Origin: Bacillus sp. T3
GTDB lineage: Bacteria; Bacillota; Bacilli; Bacillales; Cytobacillaceae
Reading direction: 5' to 3'
NCBI RefSeq assembly: GCF_033449965.1
Contig: NZ_CP137761.1
Span: 1,178,001 to 1,242,000, forward strand
DNA length: 64,000 nt
This document shows, in pieces, positions 26,708-36,279 of the stretch. Position 1 is the first letter of the stretch. The number at the start of each line of letters is the position of its first letter. The notes below the pieces were generated by a model that did no database searches, had not been told where the DNA came from, and saw only the letters and a list, made by a program, of their open reading frames with translations. The translations under genes were made by a program, and so were the position numbers.

Positions 26708-27222
26708 AGCGAATAATCACACTAACAGTCTTAAACCGACCTGGCGTTCTGAACCGTATTACAAATTTGTTTTCAAAGCGTAATTATAACATCGAGAGCA
26801 TTACGGTTGGTCATTCAGAGCAAGAGGATATCTCAAGAATTACCTGTGTAGTAAATGTTGATAATGACGGTGTAATTGAACAAATTACGAAACAATTAAA
26901 TAAGCAAATTGATGTTATTAAAGTAACGGATATTTCTGAACAGTCAATTGTAGCAAGAGAGCTTGCTTTAATAAAAGTTGTGTCTAGCCCAAGCACACGT
27001 GGAGAGATTTATTCGTTAATCGAACCATTCCGTGCATCAGTAATCGATGTAAGTAAAGACAGTTTGGTCATTCAACTTACAGGTGAACCTGACAAAATTG
27101 AAGCTTTCATAGAATTAATCAGACCATATGGCATCAAAGAATTAGCGAGAACTGGTGCGACTGCATTCCCTCGTGGAACACAGCGTCCTTCTAATAATCA
27201 AAAAAATATTTCTATTTTATAA
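26704..27222 (+). CDS. ilvH: Acetolactate synthase small (regulatory) subunit
   Basis: 172 residues. N-terminal ACT domain (LTVLNRPGVLNRITNLFSKRNYNIESI, seen in part as VLNRPGVLNRITNLFSKR) for valine feedback inhibition, followed by the C-terminal ALS_ss_C domain (RPYGIKELARTG). It activates IlvB and makes it valine-sensitive. ATG 26704 overlaps the ilvB TGA, indicating translational coupling. Confidence 0.95.
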   Translation: MKRIITLTVLNRPGVLNRITNLFSKRNYNIESITVGHSEQEDISRITCVVNVDNDGVIEQITKQLNKQIDVIKVTDISEQSIVARELALIKVVSSPSTRGEIYSLIEPFRASVIDVSKDSLVIQLTGEPDKIEAFIELIRPYGIKELARTGATAFPRGTQRPSNNQKNISIL

Positions 27223-27259
27223 CCACAAAACTATACGAGATTAAAAGGAGAAGATTACA

Positions 27260-28280
27260 ATGGCAAAAATGTATTATAACGGAGATGCAAACCCAGCATA
27301 TTTACAAGGAAAAACTGTAGCAGTTATCGGATATGGTTCACAAGGTCATGCTCACGCTCAAAATATGAGAGAAAGCGGAGTTAGCGTAGTAATCGGTTTA
27401 AGAAAAGGCGGTTCTTGGAACAAGGCAGTTGAAGATGGTTTTGAAGTATTATCGGTTGGCGACGCAACTGCAAAAGCAGATGTAGTAATGATCCTTCTTC
27501 CGGATGAGCTTCAACCAAAAGTATATAATGAAGAAATTAAACCTAATTTAACAAACCAAGCGTTAATGTTTGCTCACGGCTTTAACATCCACTTTAATCA
27601 AATCGTTGCACCAAAAGAAAGTGATGTATTGCTAGTAGCTCCTAAAGGTCCAGGACATTTAGTTCGCCGTACTTACACTGAAGGCGCTGGAGTTCCTGCA
27701 TTATTTGCAATCTACCAAGATGTTACAGGAGAAGCTCGTGAATTAGCATTAGCTTATGCACATGCAATTGGTTCATTAAGAGCAGGTGCGCTTGAAACAA
27801 CATTTAGAGAAGAAACTGAAACAGATCTATTCGGAGAGCAAGCAGTTCTTTGTGGAGGTACTTCTGCACTAGTTAAAGCTGGTTTCGAAACTCTAGTTGA
27901 AGCAGGTTACCAACCAGAATTGGCTTATTTTGAAACTTTACACGAATTAAAATTAATCGTTGATTTAATGTACGAAGGTGGATTAGCGAACATGCGCTAT
28001 TCAATCTCTGATACAGCTCAATGGGGCGATTTCGTAACAGGCCGTCGTATCGTAACAGATGCTGTTAAAGCTGAAATGAAAGAAGTATTAAAAGATATCC
28101 AAGAAGGACGCTTTGCTAAAGGCTGGATCTTAGAAAACCAAGCTGGTCGTCCTGAATTCACTTCAATCAACAGACAAGAAAACGAACACCAAATTGAAGT
28201 GGTTGGTAGAGAATTAAGAAAAATGATGCCATTCGTTAACCAAAAGAACAAGGAAGTGGTTGCCAGGTGCAAAAAATTAA
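27260..28280 (+). CDS. ilvC: Ketol-acid reductoisomerase, 3' end shifted in this sequence
   Basis: Converts acetolactate to dihydroxyisovalerate with NADPH and Mg. The Rossmann motif GYGSQGHAHAQNMRESG and the knotted C-terminal domain (ETETDLFGEQAVLCGG, ANMRYSISDTAQWGD) are clear; class I length. As given, the frame runs on to 28300 through CKKLKSSIQR, which is unlike the family. At 28263-28267 there is CCAGG; reading CCGG gives ...EVVAGAKN and a TAA at 28278-28280, a 339-residue protein. In that reading ilvC overlaps the leuA start by 14 nt. Confidence 0.92.
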
Positions 28281-29814
28281 AATCTTCGATACAACGTTAA
28301 GAGATGGAGAGCAATCTGCCAGAGTCAATTTAAACCATACAGAAAAGCTTGAAATAGCGAGACAACTTGAACGTGTAAACGTAGATATTATTGAAGCTGG
28401 ATTTCCCGCTGCTTCAAAGGGTGATTTTCAATCCGTACAAAAAATTGCCCAAACTATCAGAGGTTGTTCTGTCACTGGCTTAGCGCGTTCCGTCGTTAAC
28501 GATATCGATGCTGCTTGGGAATCCTTAAAGGATGGAGCAGAACCGAGGTTGCATACGTTTATCGCAACCTCCCCGATTCATCGGGAATATAAGTTGAGAC
28601 AATCTAAAGAACAGGTAATAGAGACTGCTGTTGCTGCGGTTAAATACGCAGCTCAAAAGTTCCCGATTATTCAATGGTCTGCTGAAGATGCAAGCCGGAC
28701 TGAATTACCATACCTAGCTGAAATTGTTGAAGCTGTTATACAAGCTGGAGCAAGAGTAATTAATTTACCTGATACAGTCGGCTATGGTACACCTCAAGAG
28801 TATGGCCAAATGTTTGCATACTTAAGAGAACATGTACCATCGATTGACAAGGTAAGCCTTTCAACGCACTGTCACGATGATTTAGGAATGGCTGTTGCCA
28901 ATTCCTTAGCAGCTGTGGAAAATGGCGCTACTCAAGTCGAGGGTACCTTTAATGGAATTGGTGAACGGGCAGGAAATGCTGCACTTGAAGAAGTGATTAT
29001 GGCACTGTACATTCGAAAAGATTTCTATAAAGCAGAATCTCGAATCGTTCTAAATGAAATTTTCCGTACGAGTACATTAATCAGTAAACTGACTGGTATG
29101 CCGATCCCTGCAAATAAAGCAGTGGTTGGGCGCAACGCGTTTGCGCATGAGTCAGGCATCCATCAAGATGGTGTGCTAAAAGAAAAATCGACGTATGAAA
29201 TTATTTCTCCAGAATTAGTGGGAGTCAAATCTAACTCATTAGTGCTTGGAAAACATTCTGGAAGACATGCGTTTAAAATCCGTTTGCAAGAACTTGGGCT
29301 AAATGTTCCTGATGAAGACATTGCTCACTTGTTTACAATTTTCAAAGAGTTAGCTGATCGCAAGAAAGAAATGACAGATGATGATTTAGTCGCGATTGTT
29401 CTTGATGAAAGACTTTCAAAAGATCAAGAAAGTTTCTACGAATTAAAATCTGTGCAAATTCATAATACTTCTGATCAAATACATACGGCGACAGTAACTT
29501 TGTCTGGCCGTAATAATGAGATCATTGAAGAATCAGCTAGCGGTGCAGGAAGTGTTGAAGCACTATATAATACGTTGGAGCGGTGCGTGAAGGAACAAGT
29601 ACACCTTCTTGATTATCGCATTCAATCTGTAGGTGCTGGTCGTGATGCTCTTGCCCAGGTGTTTGTCAACCTAAACTATGCAGGAAAAGAATCAAGCGGC
29701 CGTGGGCTTGCGCAGGATGTTATTGAAGCATCTGCAAAGGCATATTTAAATGCCGTTAACAGAGTCATTTATTTAGAAGAACAGTCCCAAGTGTTTAGTG
29801 AGGGATCTCGATAA
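28267..29814 (+). CDS. leuA: 2-isopropylmalate synthase
   Basis: 515 residues. Catalyses the committed step of leucine synthesis (2-oxoisovalerate plus acetyl-CoA). TIM barrel with DTTLRDGEQSA, THCHDDLGMAVANSL and FNGIGERAGNAAL, then a C-terminal LeuA regulatory (leucine-binding) domain from about residue 385. Start GTG 28267 lies within the end of ilvC; AAGGAAG about 10 nt upstream is a modest ribosome-binding site, so it probably depends on coupling to ilvC. A stem-loop and an inserted repeat follow it. Confidence 0.95.
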   Translation: MQKIKIFDTTLRDGEQSARVNLNHTEKLEIARQLERVNVDIIEAGFPAASKGDFQSVQKIAQTIRGCSVTGLARSVVNDIDAAWESLKDGAEPRLHTFIATSPIHREYKLRQSKEQVIETAVAAVKYAAQKFPIIQWSAEDASRTELPYLAEIVEAVIQAGARVINLPDTVGYGTPQEYGQMFAYLREHVPSIDKVSLSTHCHDDLGMAVANSLAAVENGATQVEGTFNGIGERAGNAALEEVIMALYIRKDFYKAESRIVLNEIFRTSTLISKLTGMPIPANKAVVGRNAFAHESGIHQDGVLKEKSTYEIISPELVGVKSNSLVLGKHSGRHAFKIRLQELGLNVPDEDIAHLFTIFKELADRKKEMTDDDLVAIVLDERLSKDQESFYELKSVQIHNTSDQIHTATVTLSGRNNEIIEESASGAGSVEALYNTLERCVKEQVHLLDYRIQSVGAGRDALAQVFVNLNYAGKESSGRGLAQDVIEASAKAYLNAVNRVIYLEEQSQVFSEGSR

Positions 29815-29821
29815 AAAAAAG

Positions 29822-29877
29822 AAAGGCGCCGCAAAATGACTTAAGAAATATAAAGTCGCTGGCGCCTTCTACTTTAA
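29822..29877 (+). other. Stem-loop after leuA
   Basis: AAGGCGCC ... GGCGCCTT with an inner GACTT/AAGTC stem. A T-rich tract (TTTAAATTTTTT) comes only after about 8 nt. It may partially terminate or stabilise the ilvBHC-leuA part of the message. Confidence 0.5.
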
Positions 29878-29884
29878 ATTTTTT

Positions 29885-30070
29885 AGGCTGTGTTAAAGAA
29901 CGTTTTTGATTATTTGAGCATCTGTTGATTGGAGCAGAAGGTGCTAGACTCCTGCGGGAGTAGGTGTCGCGGGAGACCCCACAGGCGCTAAAGCGCCGAG
30001 GAGGCTCCCGAACTCCCCGCGGAAAGGGAGTACCTGGAGCGGAAATCAACAGACAAATTTAACAGAGTCT
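29885..30070 (+). repeat. Dispersed palindromic element, copy 4 (full length, inside the leu operon)
   Basis: About 185 bp. Ends AGGCTGTGTTAAAGAACG and CAACAGACAAATTTAACAG form terminal inverted repeats. The body carries CTGTTGATTGGAGCAGAAGG, CTCCTGCGGGAGTAGG, GCGCTAAAGCGCC, CCCCGCGGAAAGGGAG and GGAGCGGAAATCAACAG. It sits between leuA and leuB, ending about 8 nt before the leuB ribosome-binding site. Confidence 0.88.
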
Positions 30071-30096
30071 AAATTTAAAAAAGGGGATGAGATTAC

Positions 30097-31209
30097 GTGG
30101 AAAAACGTATTGCTGTCTTACCTGGTGATGGTATTGGTAAAGAGGTAACAAACGGTGCAATCGCTGTATTACAGGCTGTTGCAGAACGTTTCAATCATCA
30201 ATTTCATTTTTCCTTTGGGAAAATTGGTGGAAATGCAGTCGATTCAGATGGTACACCATTACCAGATGAAACAATTAAACTTTGTAAACAAAGCGATGCT
30301 GTATTACTTGGTGCAGTCGGTGGACCAAAGTGGGATAAAATCGCAGTGGAGCTTCGCCCAGAGCAAGGCCTATTAAAAATTCGTAAAGAATTAGAGTTGT
30401 TCGGAAATCTTCGTCCAACTATTTATTACCAGAGTCTAGCCGATTCTTCACCGCTCCGTAAAGAAATCATTGAGAACATCGATATTCTAATGGTGCGTGA
30501 ATTAACAGGCGGTATTTATTTTGGAACGCCAAGAGAACGGACCAATCGTAATGGCGAACCAGGTGCGCTTGATACCCTTTACTACTCCCGCCGCGAAATC
30601 GAACGAGTGGTTCGAACTGCCTTTGAATTAGCGAGTACGCGTAAGAAAAAGGTTACATCTGTTGATAAAGCAAATGTATTAGAATCTAGTAGATTATGGC
30701 GTGAAGTAGCTGAAGAGGTTGCCAAGGAATTCCCTGAAGTAACACTTGAGCACATGCTTGTTGATAATGCCGCGATGCAGCTCATTAAAAATCCTAAACA
30801 ATTTGACGTTGTTGTAACGGAAAATATGTTTGGTGATATTTTAAGTGATGAAGCATCAGTTATAACTGGTTCCCTTGGAATGCAGCCATCAGCAAGTATT
30901 TCTGAAAATGGACCATATTTATATGAGCCAATTCACGGCACTGCGCCTGATATTGAAGGTTTAAACCTTGCTAATCCAATTGGAGCCATTTTATCAGCAG
31001 CGATGATGCTCCGTGTATCCTTTGGATTAACGGAAGAAGCAGATGCAATTGAAGCAGCAGTAAATCAAGTCCTTGCTTCAGGCTACCGTACGGCTGATGT
31101 TGCACAGGCTGATAGCAAAAAGGTTTCAACCACTGAAATGATCGATGAAATCAAAGCTTCTATTCTTGATACAGAAGCTCTATTGAAAATCCAAAGCTGC
31201 TATTCATAA
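30097..31209 (+). CDS. leuB: 3-isopropylmalate dehydrogenase
   Basis: 370 residues. NAD-dependent oxidative decarboxylation of 3-isopropylmalate. N-terminal LPGDGIGKEV, substrate-binding RELTGGIYFGTPRER, and the metal/NAD motif NMFGDILSDEASVITGSLGM (in part NMFGDILSDEA; HGTAPDI). Start GTG 30097 with AAGGGGATGAG upstream. The last 5-10 residues (KIQSCYS) extend slightly past the B. subtilis end. It is flanked by dispersed repeats on both sides. Confidence 0.95.
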   Translation: MEKRIAVLPGDGIGKEVTNGAIAVLQAVAERFNHQFHFSFGKIGGNAVDSDGTPLPDETIKLCKQSDAVLLGAVGGPKWDKIAVELRPEQGLLKIRKELELFGNLRPTIYYQSLADSSPLRKEIIENIDILMVRELTGGIYFGTPRERTNRNGEPGALDTLYYSRREIERVVRTAFELASTRKKKVTSVDKANVLESSRLWREVAEEVAKEFPEVTLEHMLVDNAAMQLIKNPKQFDVVVTENMFGDILSDEASVITGSLGMQPSASISENGPYLYEPIHGTAPDIEGLNLANPIGAILSAAMMLRVSFGLTEEADAIEAAVNQVLASGYRTADVAQADSKKVSTTEMIDEIKASILDTEALLKIQSCYS

Positions 31210-31297
31210 GGCTTTGTAATGCCGATTGTTGACTATTGAGCAATCTGTTGATTGGAGCGCCTGGAGCGGAAATCAACAGAAACAAATTATAAAGCCT
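31209..31297 (+). repeat. Dispersed palindromic element, copy 5 (minimal form, inside the leu operon)
   Basis: About 88 bp. Terminal AGGCTTTGTAAT and ATTATAAAGCCT are inverted repeats. CTGTTGATTGGAGCG is joined directly to CCTGGAGCGGAAATCAACAG, so the whole central block is gone. The join is at a short GGAGCG direct repeat, consistent with slippage deletion. It lies between leuB and leuC. Confidence 0.85.
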
Positions 31298-31316
31298 AAT
31301 ACAGTAAGGGGAAAGA

Positions 31317-32738
31317 GTGTACATGGGTAAATCAATTATCGAAAAAATCTGGGCCAACCACATCGTTCATCAAGAGGAAGGCAAACCGGATTTATTATAT
31401 ATCGACTTACATCTTGTTCATGAAGTGACCTCTCCACAGGCATTTTCTGGATTAAGATTGAAACAACGGAAAGTAAGAAGACCAGATAAGACGTTTGCGA
31501 CAATGGATCACAACGTTCCTACTGATAATCCTTTTGATATAAAGGATACAATTGCATTAAATCAAATTACAACACTTGAGCGTAACTGCGCTGAATTCGG
31601 CATTACATTAGCCGATTTAGAAAGTCCAGAACAAGGTATCGTCCATGTAATTGGTCCAGAGTTAGGACTAACTCAACCTGGAAAAACGATTGTTTGTGGT
31701 GATAGCCATACATCTACTCACGGTGCTTTCGGAGCCTTGGCATTTGGTATTGGAACAAGTGAAGTCGAGCATGTATTAGCAACACAAACTCTTTGGCAAA
31801 CAAAGCCAAAAACATTGAAATTAGATATTAAAGGTCGTCTAGCAGAAGGTGTAACAGCAAAAGACGTCATCCTTTATATTATTGCTAAATACGGAATCAA
31901 TTTTGGTACCGGATATGTTATTGAATATTGCGGTGAAGCAATCCGTAGCATGTCAATGGATGAGCGTATGACCATTTGTAATATGTCGATTGAAGGTGGC
32001 GCTCGAGCAGGCCTTGTTAGTCCTGATGAAACAACGTTCTCTTATTTAAAAGGGAGAAAATATGTGCCAACAGGAGAAGCATATGATGCATTAGTAGAAA
32101 AATGGCGCGAGCTTGCTTCTGATGCTGATGCAGAATATGACTTAGTCATCGAAATTGATGGTGATGACATTGCTCCGATGGTGAGTTGGGGAACAAATCC
32201 TTCTATGACTGCACCAATCGATGGAAGAACTCCTTTGTTATCAGAGTGTGAAACAGAAAATGATCGTAAGGCTGTAGAGCGTGCGCTTCAATATATGGGA
32301 CTTAAAGAAGGCCAATCAATTGAAGATATCGCCGTCCAACATGTATTTATCGGCTCCTGTACGAACTCTCGAATTGAAGACCTACGTGCAGCAGCAGAAG
32401 TGATTAAAGGAAAAACGGTACATCCAAATGTGCGAGCACTTGTTGTTCCTGGATCACAGCAGGTCAAAGCAGCTGCTGAAGCAGAAGGCATAGATAAAGT
32501 GTTTACAGATGCAGGTTTTGAATGGAGACATGCGGGTTGCAGTATGTGCTTAAGCATGAATGCCGATGTTGTTCCGGCTGGTGAACATTGTGCCTCAACT
32601 TCAAATCGTAACTTTGAAGGAAGACAAGGTTCTGGTGCACGTACCCATTTAGTAAGCCCGGCAATGGCAGCTACAGCAGCTATTTATGGCCATTTTGCTG
32701 ATGTAAGAAAGCTTCATGCTTCAGAAGTAGCTAATTAA
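31317..32738 (+). CDS. leuC: 3-isopropylmalate dehydratase large subunit
   Basis: 473 residues from GTG 31317 (AGGGG 5 nt upstream) or 471 from ATG 31323; I cannot decide between them. Aconitase-family [4Fe-4S] enzyme that isomerises 2- to 3-isopropylmalate. Cluster cysteines are in VFIGSCTNSRIEDL and AGCSMCLSMN; other motifs are MDHNVPT, GDSHTSTHGAFG and NRNFEGRQG. It pairs with LeuD downstream. Confidence 0.95.
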   Translation: MYMGKSIIEKIWANHIVHQEEGKPDLLYIDLHLVHEVTSPQAFSGLRLKQRKVRRPDKTFATMDHNVPTDNPFDIKDTIALNQITTLERNCAEFGITLADLESPEQGIVHVIGPELGLTQPGKTIVCGDSHTSTHGAFGALAFGIGTSEVEHVLATQTLWQTKPKTLKLDIKGRLAEGVTAKDVILYIIAKYGINFGTGYVIEYCGEAIRSMSMDERMTICNMSIEGGARAGLVSPDETTFSYLKGRKYVPTGEAYDALVEKWRELASDADAEYDLVIEIDGDDIAPMVSWGTNPSMTAPIDGRTPLLSECETENDRKAVERALQYMGLKEGQSIEDIAVQHVFIGSCTNSRIEDLRAAAEVIKGKTVHPNVRALVVPGSQQVKAAAEAEGIDKVFTDAGFEWRHAGCSMCLSMNADVVPAGEHCASTSNRNFEGRQGSGARTHLVSPAMAATAAIYGHFADVRKLHASEVAN

Positions 32739-32800
32739 TCTTCTAGTCGAACCTTTGATTTTTATTAGATAGATTGAACGAATTGAGAGGAGGCGCTAAT

Positions 32801-33385
32801 GTGAGCGGATTTAAAGAGTTAAAAGGAAAAGCCGTTGCTCTTGACCGAGTGAACGTGGATACTGACCAAATTATTCCTAAACAATTTCTTAAAAGAATAG
32901 AAAAAACAGGTTTTGGACAATTTCTCTTTTTCGATTGGCGTTTCAAAGCAGATGGGGAACCAAATCCAGAATTTGAATTGAATTTTCCGGAAAATCAAGG
33001 TGCATCCATTTTAATTACAAATGAGAATTTCGGTTGTGGATCTTCTCGTGAGCACGCACCATGGGCGTTATTAGATTATGGATTCCAGGTTGTTATTTCA
33101 ACCTCTTTTGCCGATATTTTTCACCAAAACTGTTTGAAAAATGGGATGCTGCCAATTAAATTGACTCCAGAAGAAATTAAATACCTTCTAGAGGCAGCAA
33201 AGCAGCAGCCATACAACCTAACCATTGACCTAGAAGGGCAAGTGGTGAAGGATGAAGCAGGTTTCAGTGCATCATTTGAAATCCACCCTTATTGGAAGCA
33301 TATGCTCTTAAATGGATGGGATGAAATCGAAATTACGCTGCAACTTGACGAAACAATTGCCAAATACGAAGCAGCACATTCTTAA
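32801..33385 (+). CDS. leuD: 3-isopropylmalate dehydratase small subunit
   Basis: 194 residues, swivelling-domain subunit of isopropylmalate isomerase. Motifs DRVNVDTDQIIPKQFLKR and ENFGCGSSREHAPWAL are diagnostic. Start GTG 32801 lies 7 nt after AGGAGG; the longer in-frame TTG start at 32774 is upstream of that site. Last gene of ilv-leu; a dispersed repeat and then the operon terminator follow. Confidence 0.95.
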   Translation: MSGFKELKGKAVALDRVNVDTDQIIPKQFLKRIEKTGFGQFLFFDWRFKADGEPNPEFELNFPENQGASILITNENFGCGSSREHAPWALLDYGFQVVISTSFADIFHQNCLKNGMLPIKLTPEEIKYLLEAAKQQPYNLTIDLEGQVVKDEAGFSASFEIHPYWKHMLLNGWDEIEITLQLDETIAKYEAAHS

Positions 33386-33390
33386 TTTAT

Positions 33391-33574
33391 AGGCTGTGTT
33401 AAAGAACGTTGTTGATTTTTGAGCAATCAGTGATTGAAGCGGAAGGTGCGAGACTCCTGCGGGAGCAGGTGTCACGGGAGACCCCACAGGTGCGATAGCA
33501 CCGAGGAGGCTCCCGAACTCCCCGCGGAAAGGGAGCACTTGGAGCGGAAATCAACAGATATATTTGACAAAGCT
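33391..33574 (+). repeat. Dispersed palindromic element, copy 6 (full length, after leuD)
   Basis: About 184 bp, starting AGGCTGTGTTAAAGAACG and ending TTTGACAAAGCT. The body is very similar to copy 4 (CTCCTGCGGGAGCAGGTG, CACCGAGGAGGCTCCCG, CCCCGCGGAAAGGGAGC, GGAGCGGAAATCAACAG). It separates leuD from its terminator. Confidence 0.88.
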
Positions 33575-33581
33575 AATTTAT

Positions 33582-33618
33582 AAAAAAGATTCACAGTTCT
33601 ATCTGTGAATCTTTTTTT
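33582..33618 (+). terminator. Terminator of the ilv-leu operon
   Basis: AAAAAAGATTCACAG-ttctat-CTGTGAATC followed by TTTTTTT. Confidence 0.92.
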
Positions 33619-33716
33619 AGGATGAATGGAAAATCAGCATGATTAGTTCAAAGCTTTTTGTATTTTCAAAAGTCTCATGCTAAACTAACCTCAAACTAAA
33701 AAAAGGGAGTACCTTC

Positions 33717-34743
33717 ATGAAAAAGAGGGAACGGTTTAAAAAAAACGGCAATATCATCCTCTTTCCAGATTTAGATAAAAGGTTGGTTGAAAAGGGGCTT
33801 GATCAACTTAAACAAAAAAACTTTTCTGCCGCTATCGAGTTACTAAATGAAGCCAGTCAGCTAAATCCTGATAACGAGGATGTTTTCATCGGACTAGTTC
33901 TTGCCTATTTTGAAGCAGGCAACTATAACGAAGCAAATAAGCTTGCAAAAAAATTACTTCAAACAGGTATCGGTGACTATTTTAAAATAGTGGATATGTA
34001 CATAATGATTCTCGTTCAGCAGCATGAGTATGCTGAAATTGTCATGACAATCGAAGCGTTATTAGAGGAAAAAGAGGTACCGCCTGAAAAGATAGAGCAT
34101 TTTATGAACATGCTTCAATTTAGTCGTAAGGTGGCTAATTCCGTTCAGGAACAACCGGAACCTGGATACTATCGATCACCGTCAAAAGACTGAGCTAAAG
34201 TTTGATTTGTTCTCCATCATCGACCCTGGAGAACAAGTCCAGCTTGCTGGTCAATTAGCGAGCTCCAATGTGCGTGCCTACATCGATGAGCTTGCAGACT
34301 ATCTTGAATCAGATGCAGGCGATCCTTTTTTTAAAACGATTTTGTTAACGGTTTTAAAAGAGCAGGACTACGACAAAAAAGTTTTAGTAAAAAAGTTTTC
34401 TAGACAAGTTGCAATAACACCTAATCAATTATTTGAAGTTGATTCACACCCTGATTATCAAGCGTGTGTTCGAATTGTAGAAGCTGAGCTAGAAAATGAG
34501 GATCCGATTCTTTTGGACAGTATTAAACAATTAATGGAACGATATTTCTTTCTTCTTTACCCCTTTCGAACGGAAACGGGAAGCGCAACGGATTGGTCTG
34601 CTGCTTTCTATTTTATTGCGTCGGCTTATTTTGGATTGGAAAAAGAGATGGACCAAGTTTTAGAATTATACGGCGCAAATGATAGCGCAGTAAGGGATGC
34701 GGTTGAGTTAATTGGTAGGATAGAAGAAAATTCTTCTTTCTAA
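33717..34743 (+). CDS. ysoA: Tetratricopeptide repeat protein (YsoA-like), frame broken once
   Basis: As given there are two ORFs (33717-34193 and 34207-34743). The first has TPR-like helices (GLDQLKQKNFSAAIELLNEA, LAYFEAGNYNEANKLAKKLL). At 34161-34165 (CCTGG) the frame shifts +1; reading CCGG gives QPEPDTIDHRQKTELKFDLF and joins the two into one 341-residue protein. That is close to B. subtilis YsoA, which sits in this place before tig. The second half (IDELADYLESDAGDPFFKTI) is helical with no domain I recognise. TPR proteins mediate protein contacts; partner unknown. Confidence 0.85.
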
Positions 34744-34757
34744 ATAAGGCTTGGCTG

Positions 34758-34785
34758 TTGAAACAAAAGGAACCTATGTTATAAT
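34758..34785 (+). promoter_or_regulatory. SigA promoter of tig
   Basis: -35 TTGAAA (34758-34763), 16-bp spacer, -10 TATAAT (34780-34785). The leader is about 120 nt. Confidence 0.83.
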
Positions 34786-34913
34786 ATAGTGGTTGTATTG
34801 TGCGAAAAACACAAAAATACTTATTTTATGGATTTTGATTGCTAGTCATGAAAGATTCATACCATTTCGTTAAGAATGAAAATGAGAATAGATTGTTGGA
34901 GGGAAAAAATAGT

Positions 34914-36203
34914 ATGTCAGCAAAGTTCGAAAAATTAGAAGGGAACCAAGTGGTTCTTACAGTTGAAGTAGATGCAGAAAAAGTAAACGAAGGTTTAGAC
35001 GCTGCATTCAAAAAAGTTGTTAAACAAGTTAACGTACCAGGCTTCCGTAAAGGGAAAATGCCTCGCCAAATGTTTGAAAAGCGTTTTGGCATTGAATCAT
35101 TATATCAAGAAGCAATTGATTATCTTCTTCCTGAAGCTTATTCAAATGCAATCGATGAGACAGGTATTGATCCAATCGACCGTCCTGAAATTGATGTAGA
35201 GCAAATCGAAAAAGGAAAAAGCTTCATCTTCACAGCTAAAGTACAAGTTAAACCAGAAGTTAAACTTGGCGAATACAAAGGCTTAGAAATTGAAGCATTC
35301 GATACAAATGTAACTGACGAAGAAGTTGATGCAGAAATCAAGAAGCTTCAAGAGCGTCATGCTGAATTAGTCGTTAAAGAAGAGGGTACTGCTGAGCTTG
35401 GCGATACAGTAGTTATCGACTTTGCTGGTTATGTAGATGGAGTAGCATTTGAAGGTGGTACTGCTGAAAACTACACACTTGAACTTGGTTCAGCTTCATT
35501 CATTCCAGGATTTGAAGATCAATTAGTTGGTCTTGCTACTGGCGAAGAAAAGGATGTAGAAGTTACATTCCCAGAAGAATACCATGCTGCTGATCTTGCT
35601 GGCAAACCAGCTGTATTCAAAACAAAGGTTCATGAAATTAAAGGGAAAAGTGTTCCTGAGTTAGATGATGAATTTGCTAAGGATGCAGATGATGAAGTTG
35701 AAACACTTGATGCATTAAAAGCGAAAATCAAAGATCGCTTAGCTCATGATAAAAAACATCAAGAAGAGCACCACATTCAAAATTCAGTAGTTGAAAAAGC
35801 TACTGCAAATGCTGAAGTAGAGGTACCTGAAGTAATGATCGATTCAGAAGTAGGTCGTATGCTTCAAGAATTCGAACAACGCTTACAAATGCAAGGGATG
35901 AACCTTGAGTTATACTTCCAATTCTCAGGTCAAGACGAAGCAGCTCTTCGTGAACAAATGAAAGAAGAAGCAGCACAACGCGTTCGTGGAAACCTTACTT
36001 TAGAAGCTATCTCTAAAGCTGAAAACATCCAAGCTACTGATGAAGATGTTAATGCAGAATTAGAAAAAATGGCTGAAATGTACAAAATGTCTGTTGAAGA
36101 TATCAAGAAGGCAATTGGCGGAGCAGAAGGAATCAAAGCAGACCTTTCAATCAGAAAAACAGTTGAATTCTTAGTAGAAAACAGCACTACAAAAGCTGAA
36201 TAA
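34914..36203 (+). CDS. tig: Trigger factor
   Basis: 429 residues. Ribosome-associated chaperone and prolyl isomerase. The N-terminal ribosome-binding domain carries the signature GFRKGKMPR (residues ~43-51). A central FKBP-type domain follows (GDTVVIDFAGYVDGVAFEGG in part, FPEEYHAADLAGKPAVF), then the helical C-terminal chaperone domain. Start ATG 34914 with TGGAGGG upstream; the longer in-frame start at 34839 has no such site. It precedes clpX as in most Bacillus. Confidence 0.96.
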   Translation: MSAKFEKLEGNQVVLTVEVDAEKVNEGLDAAFKKVVKQVNVPGFRKGKMPRQMFEKRFGIESLYQEAIDYLLPEAYSNAIDETGIDPIDRPEIDVEQIEKGKSFIFTAKVQVKPEVKLGEYKGLEIEAFDTNVTDEEVDAEIKKLQERHAELVVKEEGTAELGDTVVIDFAGYVDGVAFEGGTAENYTLELGSASFIPGFEDQLVGLATGEEKDVEVTFPEEYHAADLAGKPAVFKTKVHEIKGKSVPELDDEFAKDADDEVETLDALKAKIKDRLAHDKKHQEEHHIQNSVVEKATANAEVEVPEVMIDSEVGRMLQEFEQRLQMQGMNLELYFQFSGQDEAALREQMKEEAAQRVRGNLTLEAISKAENIQATDEDVNAELEKMAEMYKMSVEDIKKAIGGAEGIKADLSIRKTVEFLVENSTTKAE

Positions 36204-36247
36204 TTACAAAAAGTAATCTAAATTTTATACTGTTAGTACTTTAAAAA

Positions 36248-36279
36248 AACAAGGCGCGATTTTATCGTGCCTTGTTTTA
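36248..36279 (+). terminator. Terminator after tig
   Basis: AACAAGGCGCGAT-ttt-ATCGTGCCTTGTT followed by TTA. The rest of the tig-clpX gap (36280-36642) is AT-rich; TACAAT at 36532-36537 is a possible clpX -10 with no clear -35. Confidence 0.88.
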
